From contig JADKIL010000003.1 in NCBI GenBank assembly GCA_016721315.1, forward strand, positions 496,001 to 560,000: a DNA stretch of 64,000 nucleotides, in the 5' to 3' direction. Source of the stretch: Candidatus Villigracilis vicinus. Its GTDB lineage: Bacteria > Chloroflexota > Anaerolineae > Anaerolineales > Villigracilaceae. A program made the translations under genes and the position numbers. The notes beneath the pieces were generated by a model. It was given only the letters and a program-made list of their open reading frames with translations, ran no database searches and had not been told where the DNA came from. Shown one piece after another: positions 30,797-37,995 of this stretch (position 1 is its first letter; each line of letters starts with the position of its first letter).

Positions 30797-32122
30797 TTAC
30801 TCAACATCCCCTTCAAACGGAATCGGCAACGGATTCACGAATCCCTTCGCGCGGAATTTCTCCACATAATCACGCACGGTCCAATAATCCAAGCCAACCT
30901 GTTCGGCGATCTTAAAGACCGTATGCTGACCTTCGAAACGCATCATGATCTTTTCGATGGCGCGGTTGAGCGCCCAGTTCTCACGCCAATCCACCCACAG
31001 ACCGTAGCCGCTGAGAAAGACCGGTCCACGGAAGGTGCGCTTAGGCGTGTAATTGCTGGCATAGATGCGGATGATATCTTCGGCAGTCTGCGCCGCGCCG
31101 ACGAGCATGTCGTCGTGCATAATGTCGAGATTATCGTCGGTGGTGTGATACTCGTCATAAGGAAAGCGGTTAATGGAGATACACGGCACGTTCACGCCCG
31201 GTCCATTGATGACGCGTTCGTCGTTGGCAGGTGCGGCGGCGAAATCACGTTCGTCATGAACGGTCTCGCGCAAGACAAATTTTGTAATGCGGTCAAGCAG
31301 GTGATCGTGTTGGCGGGTGTGATGCCAGGCGATCTTATTCTGATTGCCCGTCATCTCCATAAAAATTCCACCGCGCAGATTCGGAATCAGACTCTCGTTG
31401 TGAGCCAGCCAGGCGATGGTGCCGATGGTCTCCGGTCCAAACCAGAAGCGGACGCTCATCGAGCCGCGCGGCAACGGCTTTTCAGCAAGGCGGCGTGCCA
31501 ACTCGATCGTGCTGACCACGCCCGCACCGTCATCGTTTGCCTGCATGGGGTGACAAGTATGTGCCTGCACAAGGAACTCGCCAGCTTCGGGGTTCGGTCC
31601 GCCTTCAGGGTGGACGACCGCCGTGGCGACTTTGAATCCCTGCGCCGGGTCGGTGATAAATTCGCAGTTGATAACTGCGCGATATTTTTTGTCACGTGGG
31701 AGTTTATCAAAAGTATTCTTCGGTAAACAAAACCCCCAACTGCGTTCGTAATATTTGAAGACCCAAGGCACGGTGTGCGGAAGCTTCTCGTTGAAATACA
31801 AATGCGGTTGGAGTTCTTCAAAACTCAAAACTGTGTCGACAGGCAGTGAATACGAAACGATGTGCAGCGGATTATCTTTGAAGTCCACGATCCGCTCGCC
31901 GCCTTCGATCTCCAGATACGCTTCATGGACAACATAGCGTTCCGGCACTTTCCACGTCCAGACCTGCTTGAGCGGGGCATAGGTCTCGATAGTGTAGTTC
32001 GAAGACTCGGGCATATACGAGCCGACGATCTCCAGGGTCTTGTCATGGTCATCGGAGACGAGGGTACGGTGCAGAGGGAAGAATTCTGCGAGGATGGATT
32101 TGAGAGAGGTATAGGGTTTCAT
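30797..32122 (-). CDS. DUF4910/M28-like peptidase-type protein with C-terminal winged helix
   Basis: 441 residues. The middle domain has 'VQAHTCHPMQANDDGAGV' (about 184-201), matching the zinc-ligand His and Asp of M28-like aminopeptidases, and 'EMTGNQNKIAWHHTRQHDH' and 'DEYHTTDDNLD', further metal ligands of the DUF4910/DUF2172 family. The last 60 residues ('IAEQVGLDYWTVRDYVEKFRAKG') look like a winged helix. Such genes recur in polysaccharide loci beside AAC(3)-like acetyltransferases, as here. The substrate is unknown; an amide on a sugar is a reasonable guess. Confidence 0.75.
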   Translation of the reverse strand: MKPYTSLKSILAEFFPLHRTLVSDDHDKTLEIVGSYMPESSNYTIETYAPLKQVWTWKVPERYVVHEAYLEIEGGERIVDFKDNPLHIVSYSLPVDTVLSFEELQPHLYFNEKLPHTVPWVFKYYERSWGFCLPKNTFDKLPRDKKYRAVINCEFITDPAQGFKVATAVVHPEGGPNPEAGEFLVQAHTCHPMQANDDGAGVVSTIELARRLAEKPLPRGSMSVRFWFGPETIGTIAWLAHNESLIPNLRGGIFMEMTGNQNKIAWHHTRQHDHLLDRITKFVLRETVHDERDFAAAPANDERVINGPGVNVPCISINRFPYDEYHTTDDNLDIMHDDMLVGAAQTAEDIIRIYASNYTPKRTFRGPVFLSGYGLWVDWRENWALNRAIEKIMMRFEGQHTVFKIAEQVGLDYWTVRDYVEKFRAKGFVNPLPIPFEGDVE

Positions 32123-32132
32123 AAGATTAGGA

Positions 32133-32158
32133 TAGGGGCGACTCGCGAGTCGCCCCTA
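32133..32158. repeat. GGGGCG-armed palindrome, copy 3
   Basis: A perfect 26-bp palindrome with 13-bp arms (TAGGGGCGACTCG and complement) and no loop, 7 nt downstream of the AAC(3)-like gene's stop on the minus strand. Confidence 0.8.
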
Positions 32159-32165
32159 CTAGAAA

Positions 32166-32927
32166 TTAATACTTCGGCTCTTCAATATAATGCAACTTCT
32201 CAGGGTGCTCACGCACGATCACCGACATATTGTCATAAAACTCGTTCGCCGTGGAGTGATGCACCTTCGCCGCGCCAACCTGCACTTCACGGATCACACC
32301 GGCTTCCAGCAATTCATTCATCCCTGGCACAATATAGGTCTTTACCCGCTCATTATTGCGCACGAACATCGAGTGCATCTTGATCTTCGGCACACGGTCA
32401 TAACCAAGATAAATTCCAGCAAACTCTTTCACACGCCGATAATTGCAACCGACATTGTATTCAATATAATGATGCATCGAGAAGGTGCTGTTGAAATCCA
32501 AACCGATGCTCACAATGGTTCCGTTAATTTTATGAAACAACGCAAACGCCGAGTTCGGTCCATAGGCTTCCACATCGTCTGCTTTCGAAAATTCCTCTGC
32601 CCGCGCGCCGATGACAGAAAAACTATAAATGGGATGCGGTGTGCGTAAGGCATTCGGTCGCAAACGCGCGATCTCCGTGATGGCACCCATCTTCGACGGA
32701 GTTTCCTTCACGTCAAAATAATGAGTCTCCGTCCACGACTGAAAATTGAACGCTGGGAACATCACCGTGCCGTCCTTGCCCGCCAGCTCAATGAATGCGT
32801 CGATGACCGCATCTGCGCCGCCTTCCACGCCGCCCAATGACTTGTACGACGTATGCACGATGACCGTATCGCCATTCTTGATCCCAATTTGACGAAACCC
32901 ATCAATAAGTTGTTTTTTAGTGAGCAT
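32166..32927 (-). CDS. AAC(3)-like N-acetyltransferase acting on a sugar (inferred)
   Basis: 253 residues from the ATG at 32927, which has GGAG 6 nt upstream; a TTG at 32939 is less likely. 'VIVHTSYKSLGGVEGGADAVIDAF' and 'HPIYSFSVIGARAEEF' are the acetyl-CoA- and amine-binding blocks of the aminoglycoside 3-N-acetyltransferase family, and 'MHHYIEYNVG' carries a conserved His. In glycan loci this family acetylates amino-sugars rather than giving resistance. The start overlaps the 3' end of the GT4 gene by 11 nt, so translation is coupled. Confidence 0.85.
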   Translation of the reverse strand: MLTKKQLIDGFRQIGIKNGDTVIVHTSYKSLGGVEGGADAVIDAFIELAGKDGTVMFPAFNFQSWTETHYFDVKETPSKMGAITEIARLRPNALRTPHPIYSFSVIGARAEEFSKADDVEAYGPNSAFALFHKINGTIVSIGLDFNSTFSMHHYIEYNVGCNYRRVKEFAGIYLGYDRVPKIKMHSMFVRNNERVKTYIVPGMNELLEAGVIREVQVGAAKVHHSTANEFYDNMSVIVREHPEKLHYIEEPKY

Positions 32928-34014
32928 TCTTTTCTCCAAGACTTCGATAGACTTCCATCAACGCCGCGGCATTCTTTTTCCAGTCCGCACGCTTCTCTGC
33001 TTCGCTGCGGCTTGCCCTGCCGATCTCGGGCAGTTTCTCACGCTGATTCATCGCCGCCAGAATCTTCTCTGCAAGGTGGTCTACATCCCCATCACGAAAT
33101 AGCCATCCATTCTGATTCTCGAATACCCATTCTTTATTCGCAGGGATATCCGAAACCAGACATGGCAGCCCGCACGCCAAGGCTTCCATCAACGACACAG
33201 ATGAACCGTCCACATGCGAAGGCGAAATGTACAAGTCTGCCATATGATACCAGCGCGGAAGTTCGGTCTGCGAGATCTGCCCGCCATAGGTGACGTATTC
33301 ATCCACACCGCCACTTTGAAAAATCTTGCGGATATTCGCTCCCTGCGACCCACCGCCTAAAAGGATAAGTCGAACATCTTCACGCTGACGCGCCACTTTT
33401 ACAAATGCACGCGCCAGTACATCCACACCATAACGAGTCTCCCAAGAGCGGTTGCAGAACAAAACAAACCCTTCACTCTCTTTTCTTTCTTCTTTCTTCG
33501 AAAAGTGTTCCAAGTTCACACCCCAGGGGAAGACGATGGTCTTATCAGAGTTCATGCCATAGGCAACGGCTTTGTCTTTGGTCACATTGGCATCACTGGT
33601 GAAGAATGTGGAACGTTTGAGTGTGTACTTCGTGGCAAATTCCCACATCCACCCTTTGTGGACGTCATCCATCAAGTCGAAACCCCAAGACATGGTAAGG
33701 AGTGGACTCGCGCCAGCGAGAACGGCGATAAAAGCACAGGTCTGGATAGGACCCGCATGGATGAGGTCCGGCTTGAGGTCCCTTAAGAGGCGCTTGAAAT
33801 CCAACACCAAAGCCGGGAGTTTGCTCCACGTAAATGCTTCGCGTCCGCCCTTCCAAATGACTTGATGTACATTTTCAGGCACCGAGCGGCTTTCAACCTG
33901 TCTGCGATTGCCTTCGAGTTGAACAAAGTGAACATCGTGCCCGCCATCAGAGATGGCTTTGAGAAAACGATAATCGTGGGTGGAGTAGCCGAGGGAAAAA
34001 TATAGAATTCGCAT
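32917..34014 (-). CDS. Glycosyltransferase family 4
   Basis: 365 residues, GT-B fold. 'DLIHAGPIQTCAF' marks the first domain, and 'DGSSVSLMEALACGLPCLVSD' near 290-310 is the nucleotide-sugar-binding E-x7-E-like loop of GT4. It would retain anomeric configuration. 'FSKKEERKESEG' near 171-182 is encoded by a 7-mer repeat (33471-33505) and forms a charged insert between the two domains. It is coupled to the AAC(3)-like gene and follows the second NeuB gene. Confidence 0.88.
   Translation of the reverse strand: MRILYFSLGYSTHDYRFLKAISDGGHDVHFVQLEGNRRQVESRSVPENVHQVIWKGGREAFTWSKLPALVLDFKRLLRDLKPDLIHAGPIQTCAFIAVLAGASPLLTMSWGFDLMDDVHKGWMWEFATKYTLKRSTFFTSDANVTKDKAVAYGMNSDKTIVFPWGVNLEHFSKKEERKESEGFVLFCNRSWETRYGVDVLARAFVKVARQREDVRLILLGGGSQGANIRKIFQSGGVDEYVTYGGQISQTELPRWYHMADLYISPSHVDGSSVSLMEALACGLPCLVSDIPANKEWVFENQNGWLFRDGDVDHLAEKILAAMNQREKLPEIGRASRSEAEKRADWKKNAAALMEVYRSLGEKNAH
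33471..33505. repeat. 7-mer array inside the GT4 gene
   Basis: Five heptamers (CTTTCTT type) in the open frame, encoding a Lys/Glu-rich interdomain linker. It matches in type the intergenic array at 42942-42997. Confidence 0.65.
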
Positions 34015-34017
34015 GTT

Positions 34018-34080
34018 GATATTCGATATTCGATATTCGGAAAAACATGTTCGAATATCGAATATCGATTCCCGAATATC
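34018..34080. repeat. Degenerate 7-mer tandem array able to fold as a hairpin
   Basis: Nine heptamers: three GATATTC, a spacer, then GAATATC types. The first half is the reverse complement of the second (14-bp perfect stretch), so it forms a long AT-rich hairpin between the NeuB and GT4 genes. Confidence 0.8.
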
Positions 34081-34083
34081 GTC

Positions 34084-35151
34084 TTACGCGCCTAAATCTG
34101 TCCAGCGCAATTCTTTGCCTTTGGGCATATCTGCCAATGCTTTGGTGCCGATAACATTCTCGATCTCATGCGGTTTGACCGCACCAATGGTGGCGGGACG
34201 CAGGACATCGATCATATCGCGAGTAAAGGTCTCACCGGCTTTGATATCGCGCGCAGCTCGCAGGCAGCGGCGTTGAACGACTTTGGTCTCCTGCTCATTG
34301 GCAGCAATGAATTTATCGGAGCTACCAAACGAACGTTCCAGCAGACGTGTCTCTTCGACCATCTTTGCCCAATTGGCAGGGTTCATCGCAAATTTGTGGT
34401 CAGGTCCTTCGCGGTCGTTGCTATCGGTGAAGTGCCGTTCGATCATGCGTGCGCCAAGCGTGACAGCCCCCAGAACAGGCGCAACGGAATGCGTATGATC
34501 AGACAAACCAAGGATCACATCAGGGTACATGGCGGCAAATGTTTTGAGCGTGTTCAAATGCAAATGATCGTAATTATCAGGGCTGGCTGTGTAGTTCGTG
34601 TTACATTGCATCAAACACAACTGCTTGTTGACCTTGAGAATCGCCTGCACAGCACGCTGTACATCGGCAATATCCGCGGCGCCGCAGGCAATGATCATTG
34701 GTTTGCCCTTGGATGCCATATGGACGAGCGCTTCGATCCAATCAATTTCGCCGGATCCTGCTTTGAAGGCGGGAATGTACGGGGCAACGTGTTCGATGGA
34801 GTCATAATCGTAAGGGGATGTGAAGAAGTCGATGCCGACCTTGTCACACTCCTCTTTGAGGATGGGTGTCCAGCTCTGCGAGACGGAGGCAGCCGCATAG
34901 ACTTCGGTGACGGAGCGCTTCCAATTTGCCTGGTGACTGACCTTGGAATTCATGTGGGTGAAGCCGTATTCAGAAACGATCTTCGGCGCTTGAAAATGCT
35001 GGAACTTGGCAGCATCGGCTCCGGCTTCTTTGGCGAGGCGGATCAGTAGCTTGGCGCGTTCCAGATCACCGTCATGATTCGCGGCGATGTCAGCGATGAA
35101 GTAGGTGGGGTGATCCAGTCCGACCATATGATTGTTAATTTTGAAATCCAT
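34084..35151 (-). CDS. neuB: N-acetylneuraminate synthase-family enzyme with SAF domain
   Basis: 355 residues. 'YFIADIAANHDGD' (17-29), 'AGADAAKFQHFQA' and 'AFKAGSGEIDWIEAL' are NeuB barrel motifs, with 'GLSDHTHS' and 'ERHFTDSNDREGPDH' as metal and PEP-binding segments. The final 65 residues ('RRCLRAARDIKAGETFTRDMIDVLRP') form the SAF domain that caps the partner active site. It condenses PEP with a six-carbon N-acyl sugar to give a sialic-, pseudaminic- or legionaminic-type acid. The PseB-like gene upstream favours a 6-deoxy product, but the pathway's other enzymes are not seen. Confidence 0.88.
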   Translation of the reverse strand: MDFKINNHMVGLDHPTYFIADIAANHDGDLERAKLLIRLAKEAGADAAKFQHFQAPKIVSEYGFTHMNSKVSHQANWKRSVTEVYAAASVSQSWTPILKEECDKVGIDFFTSPYDYDSIEHVAPYIPAFKAGSGEIDWIEALVHMASKGKPMIIACGAADIADVQRAVQAILKVNKQLCLMQCNTNYTASPDNYDHLHLNTLKTFAAMYPDVILGLSDHTHSVAPVLGAVTLGARMIERHFTDSNDREGPDHKFAMNPANWAKMVEETRLLERSFGSSDKFIAANEQETKVVQRRCLRAARDIKAGETFTRDMIDVLRPATIGAVKPHEIENVIGTKALADMPKGKELRWTDLGA

Positions 35152-35183
35152 TCGATCTCTCCTTTATGTAGATTACAAAGTGT

Positions 35184-35708
35184 TCAGTTTTGCAGCCATA
35201 AAAGCAATGCAGTTAACGAAAACCCATCTTTGACCTTCTGGTCCTTTAGCAATTCCTTGATCTCATCCCGCTTAAACCAGCGGACCTCGCTGACCTCGTT
35301 GGTATCAAAACCCTGAACCTGTTCGCCTGCCTTGCAAAACACAATATGAAATACCTGATTGGCATTCCCGTTCATCGGGTAATAGGTATAGATCAATTTG
35401 TGATCGGTAGAGCTATAACCAGTTTCTTCCAAGAGTTCACGCCGGGCAGCTTCAAGAATCTCTTCGCCAATTTCCATACCACCTGCAGGCAATTCCCATT
35501 CAATCGTGTTACTAGGGTAGCGCGGGATCAGGGCAAAGATCACCTCTCCAGCCGCATTCTCCATAAGGGCAACAACCGCTTCACGTTCGAAATCTAACAA
35601 ATGGTATTTATCGATCACAAAACCATTGGGGAATTTCACCGTGTCTTTGTACAGATTTACCCACCTGCTTTGATAAACAACTTCTCTTGCGAGCCGTTCA
35701 GGTTTCAT
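35184..35708 (-). CDS. NUDIX hydrolase (ADP-ribose pyrophosphatase-like)
   Basis: 174 residues from the ATG at 35708 (GGAA upstream); a TTG at 35744 would add 12. The full Nudix box G-x5-E-x7-R-E-x2-E-E-x-G is present ('GGMEIGEEI' then 'RRELLEETGY'). The family hydrolyses nucleoside diphosphates linked to another moiety; the N-terminal 'VVYQSRWVNLYKDTVKFPNG' matches the ADP-ribose/ADP-sugar subgroup. It may be a housekeeping enzyme. The DnaA-box-like cluster begins 73 nt upstream. Confidence 0.88.
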   Translation of the reverse strand: MKPERLAREVVYQSRWVNLYKDTVKFPNGFVIDKYHLLDFEREAVVALMENAAGEVIFALIPRYPSNTIEWELPAGGMEIGEEILEAARRELLEETGYSSTDHKLIYTYYPMNGNANQVFHIVFCKAGEQVQGFDTNEVSEVRWFKRDEIKELLKDQKVKDGFSLTALLLWLQN

Positions 35709-35780
35709 AGGCGTTTCCAACGTATATGCTCCGATATTTCCCAAATACTCTGAGTGTAAGGTGTTTTTATGTGGGTTCCC

Positions 35781-35980
35781 TGTGAATAACTGCTAAAAAA
35801 GCTGTGGATAAGAGGGAGGAATCTGTGGATAACTGGGGGTAAAAAAGCGGGTTTTTGACTGATTTTCCCCAATTCTTGTGGAAAACTTACACAAGAATTG
35901 GGGAAACCTGTGGATAACTTCCGGACAATTTTGCAGTTTCAAGCTATGAATGTTGATAACTGCGGATTTTCTGTGGATAA
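35781..35980. other. Cluster of DnaA-box-like TGTGGATAA sites
   Basis: Four exact TGTGGATAA sites (complement TTATCCACA) at 35803-35811, 35824-35832, 35909-35917 and 35972-35980. A TGTGAATAA lies at 35781-35789, a TGTTGATAA at 35951-35959 and a TGTGGATAG at 36049-36057. All point the same way. The consensus DnaA box is TTATNCACA. The region also holds a large perfect hairpin. It could be a replication origin or a DnaA-titrating site, or just a repeat family with that sequence. Confidence 0.6.
35864..35906. repeat. Perfect inverted repeat within the DnaA-box-like cluster
   Basis: 17-bp arms (TTTCCCCAATTCTTGTG and complement) with a 9-nt loop (GAAAACTTA). It lies between the second and third exact boxes. 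The sequence reads the same from either strand apart from the loop. Confidence 0.9.
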
Positions 35981-36861
35981 CCCTCGGTATGCTGTTTATA
36001 AAACTCCTCCAATCCTGTGGAGAAGCTGGGGAGATCCTCGCCCAAGTCTGTGGATAGCTTGCGGGTAGAAAGCCAAAGGTTGTTGGAACGCTTCGCGATC
36101 AGCCCCGAGAAGTTGACCGATTTAGGCGTAATGTCGCTTTCGCGCATATTGAAGCGGCGTGCGATCTCCACACCGAATTGATACTTGCTCATCGCCTGCG
36201 GACCCACCAGGTGATACAGTCCCTTCAAACCTCGCTTTTGCATTTTCGTCAGTGTACGCGCAGTGTCATTCACCAGCATCGGGCAGAAGAGCACATCAGT
36301 AAAGCCGCTCATGCTTTTGTTATGGGTCAGGTTATTGTAGAAGAATTCAGCAAGGCTGCGTCTTCCGTTCAAGCTCCAACCATAAAAGTTGACGCGTGCC
36401 ACAATGGCTTTGGGATTTTCGGTCAATACCGCCCACTCGCCATCCAGCTTTGTTTTGGCGTACACGCTCATGGGGCTGGGTGAATCTTCCTCACTGTAAA
36501 AACCATCCTTCTGCCCATCAAAGACGGCATCGGTGGAGATATGGGCAAAAGGAACGCCGCGCATCTTGCTGGCACGGGCAAGGCGGCGGGGCAGGTCAGT
36601 GTTCAAGAGCTTGGAAAGCTCAGGATCGTCTTCACAAATATCGAGGTCGGCAAGAGCCGCACAGTTGACGACCCAATCTGGACGGGCGTCGTCAAGAATC
36701 GTGTCCACCACGCCAGTCTCAAGAAGGTCGTGCTTAAAAATTTTGAAGGGGGCATTGGTCAACTTGCCGCGATCCACACCAACAACTTCATGCTCCTCCA
36801 TCATTTCCTGAGCAAAGTTAATGCCGAGCAGCCCGCTAACGCCAGTGAGTAAGATTTTCAT
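35944..36861 (-). CDS. RmlD-like SDR (dTDP-4-dehydrorhamnose reductase family)
   Basis: 305 residues from the ATG at 36861; the longer frame starts inside a 7-mer array. 'ILLTGVSGLLG' (3-13) is the cofactor-binding motif, 'HISTDAVFDG' has the catalytic Thr/Ser, and 'SVYAKTKLDGE' is YxxxK. The family reduces 4-keto nucleotide-sugars. Its last 25 residues extend into the DnaA-box-like cluster and are unlike the family. It sits 67 nt after the PseB-like gene, whose 4-keto product it might reduce. Confidence 0.85.
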   Translation of the reverse strand: MKILLTGVSGLLGINFAQEMMEEHEVVGVDRGKLTNAPFKIFKHDLLETGVVDTILDDARPDWVVNCAALADLDICEDDPELSKLLNTDLPRRLARASKMRGVPFAHISTDAVFDGQKDGFYSEEDSPSPMSVYAKTKLDGEWAVLTENPKAIVARVNFYGWSLNGRRSLAEFFYNNLTHNKSMSGFTDVLFCPMLVNDTARTLTKMQKRGLKGLYHLVGPQAMSKYQFGVEIARRFNMRESDITPKSVNFSGLIAKRSNNLWLSTRKLSTDLGEDLPSFSTGLEEFYKQHTEGYPQKIRSYQHS

Positions 36862-36862
36862 A

Positions 36863-36897
36863 TTCCAAGTTCCCAGCTCCATGTTCTCAGGTTCCCA
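36863..36897. repeat. Degenerate 7-mer tandem array
   Basis: Five heptamers (TTCCAAG, TTCCCAG type) directly before the RmlD-like start codon. In frame they would add seven residues to that protein, so they can mislead start prediction. Confidence 0.65.
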
Positions 36898-36928
36898 AAC
36901 TTATGGCATTGGGACCTGATACGTGGGG

Positions 36929-37939
36929 CTATCCTTCCAACTTGCCTTGAGCGAACAGATCTTCGAACGGGGCAATATATTTCTTAATGCCTTCCACATC
37001 AAGCCATTCGGTATTGTTATCACTCGAATACGAAAACCCTTCCTTGAGTTCCCTGCCCTTATCCTTCCAGGAGTAGCCGAACCAGGTCGCTTCGGCAGGC
37101 TGTACCACGAACATCTTATCCAACTCAACTGTGTGGCGCGCTTCATCTTCCGAGATGAGCATCTCGTGCAATTTCTCGCCAGGGCGAATGCCAATGACCT
37201 TGATCTCGGCATCCGGAGCAATGGCATGCGCAAGATCGGTCACTTTGGTGCTGGGGATCTTCGGCACAAAAACCTCGCCGCCTTCCATCTGTTCGATGCT
37301 GTCAATGACGAAACGTACACCCTGTTCGAGCGAAAGCCAGAAACGGGTCATGCGATCATCAGTGATGGTGACTTTGCCAGTGGAACGCTGTTTAAGGAAA
37401 AGCGGCACAACGGACCCGCGGCTGCCAACGACATTCCCGTATCGGACGCAGGAGAAGCGGGTTGCTGAGCCCCCGGCATAGGCATTACTCTGGATGGTTA
37501 ACTTCTCGGCTGCGAGTTTAGTCGCTCCATAAAGATTCGCCGGGCTGACAGCTTTATCGGTGCTGACAGTGAGTACCTTCTTCACGCCCGCATCCAATGC
37601 CGCTTCCACCACATTTGCCGTGCCCATGATATTGGTCTTGATGGCTTCCATGGGATTGTATTCGCAGGCGGGCACCTGCTTGAGCGCCGCCGCATGCACA
37701 ACAATATCCACGCCCAACATGGCACGGAGCAGACGTTCGCGGTCACGCACATCACCGATGAAATAGCGCAGGCGTTCATCATTGAATCCGCCCACCTGCA
37801 TTTCGTGCTGTTTCAACTCATCGCGGCTGAAGATGATGATCTTCTTGGGTTGTTTTTCTTCGAGCAAGATCCTGGTGAATTTCTTGCCAAACGAGCCGGT
37901 TCCGCCGGTAATAAGCACTACTTGATTTTTCCAGTCCAT
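36929..37939 (-). CDS. pseB: UDP-N-acetylglucosamine 4,6-dehydratase (PseB-like)
   Basis: 336 residues. 'LITGGTGSFGKKF' (9-21) binds NADP; 'HAAALKQVPACEYNPMEA' and 'STDKAVSPANLYGATK' (with the catalytic T-D-K and YxxxK) are diagnostic of inverting 4,6-dehydratases of the PseB/FlaA1 group. It would convert UDP-GlcNAc to a UDP-4-keto-6-deoxy-L-sugar, the first step to pseudaminic acid and several other sugars. AGGAG 6 nt before the ATG fixes the start. PseC, PseH and PseG homologues are not recognised in the window. Confidence 0.92.
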   Translation of the reverse strand: MDWKNQVVLITGGTGSFGKKFTRILLEEKQPKKIIIFSRDELKQHEMQVGGFNDERLRYFIGDVRDRERLLRAMLGVDIVVHAAALKQVPACEYNPMEAIKTNIMGTANVVEAALDAGVKKVLTVSTDKAVSPANLYGATKLAAEKLTIQSNAYAGGSATRFSCVRYGNVVGSRGSVVPLFLKQRSTGKVTITDDRMTRFWLSLEQGVRFVIDSIEQMEGGEVFVPKIPSTKVTDLAHAIAPDAEIKVIGIRPGEKLHEMLISEDEARHTVELDKMFVVQPAEATWFGYSWKDKGRELKEGFSYSSDNNTEWLDVEGIKKYIAPFEDLFAQGKLEG

Positions 37940-37995
37940 GAATTCTCCTGTTCAGGGCTTTTAAAAGCCTGCTTTAGTTTAATTTTTTAACAAAC

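Noticed and set aside
32166..32927. Aminoglycoside resistance gene
   Set aside because: The AAC(3) fold is clear, but the gene is coupled to a GT4 and next to nonulosonate genes; chromosomal members in glycan loci acetylate amino-sugars.
34168..35049. Plus-strand frame of 293 codons opposite the second NeuB gene
   Set aside because: It mirrors the codon pattern of NeuB on the other strand; no domain is visible.
35781..35980. Firm call of a chromosomal origin
   Set aside because: No dnaA/dnaN neighbourhood, no gene-strand switch and no skew data; kept only as a candidate site.
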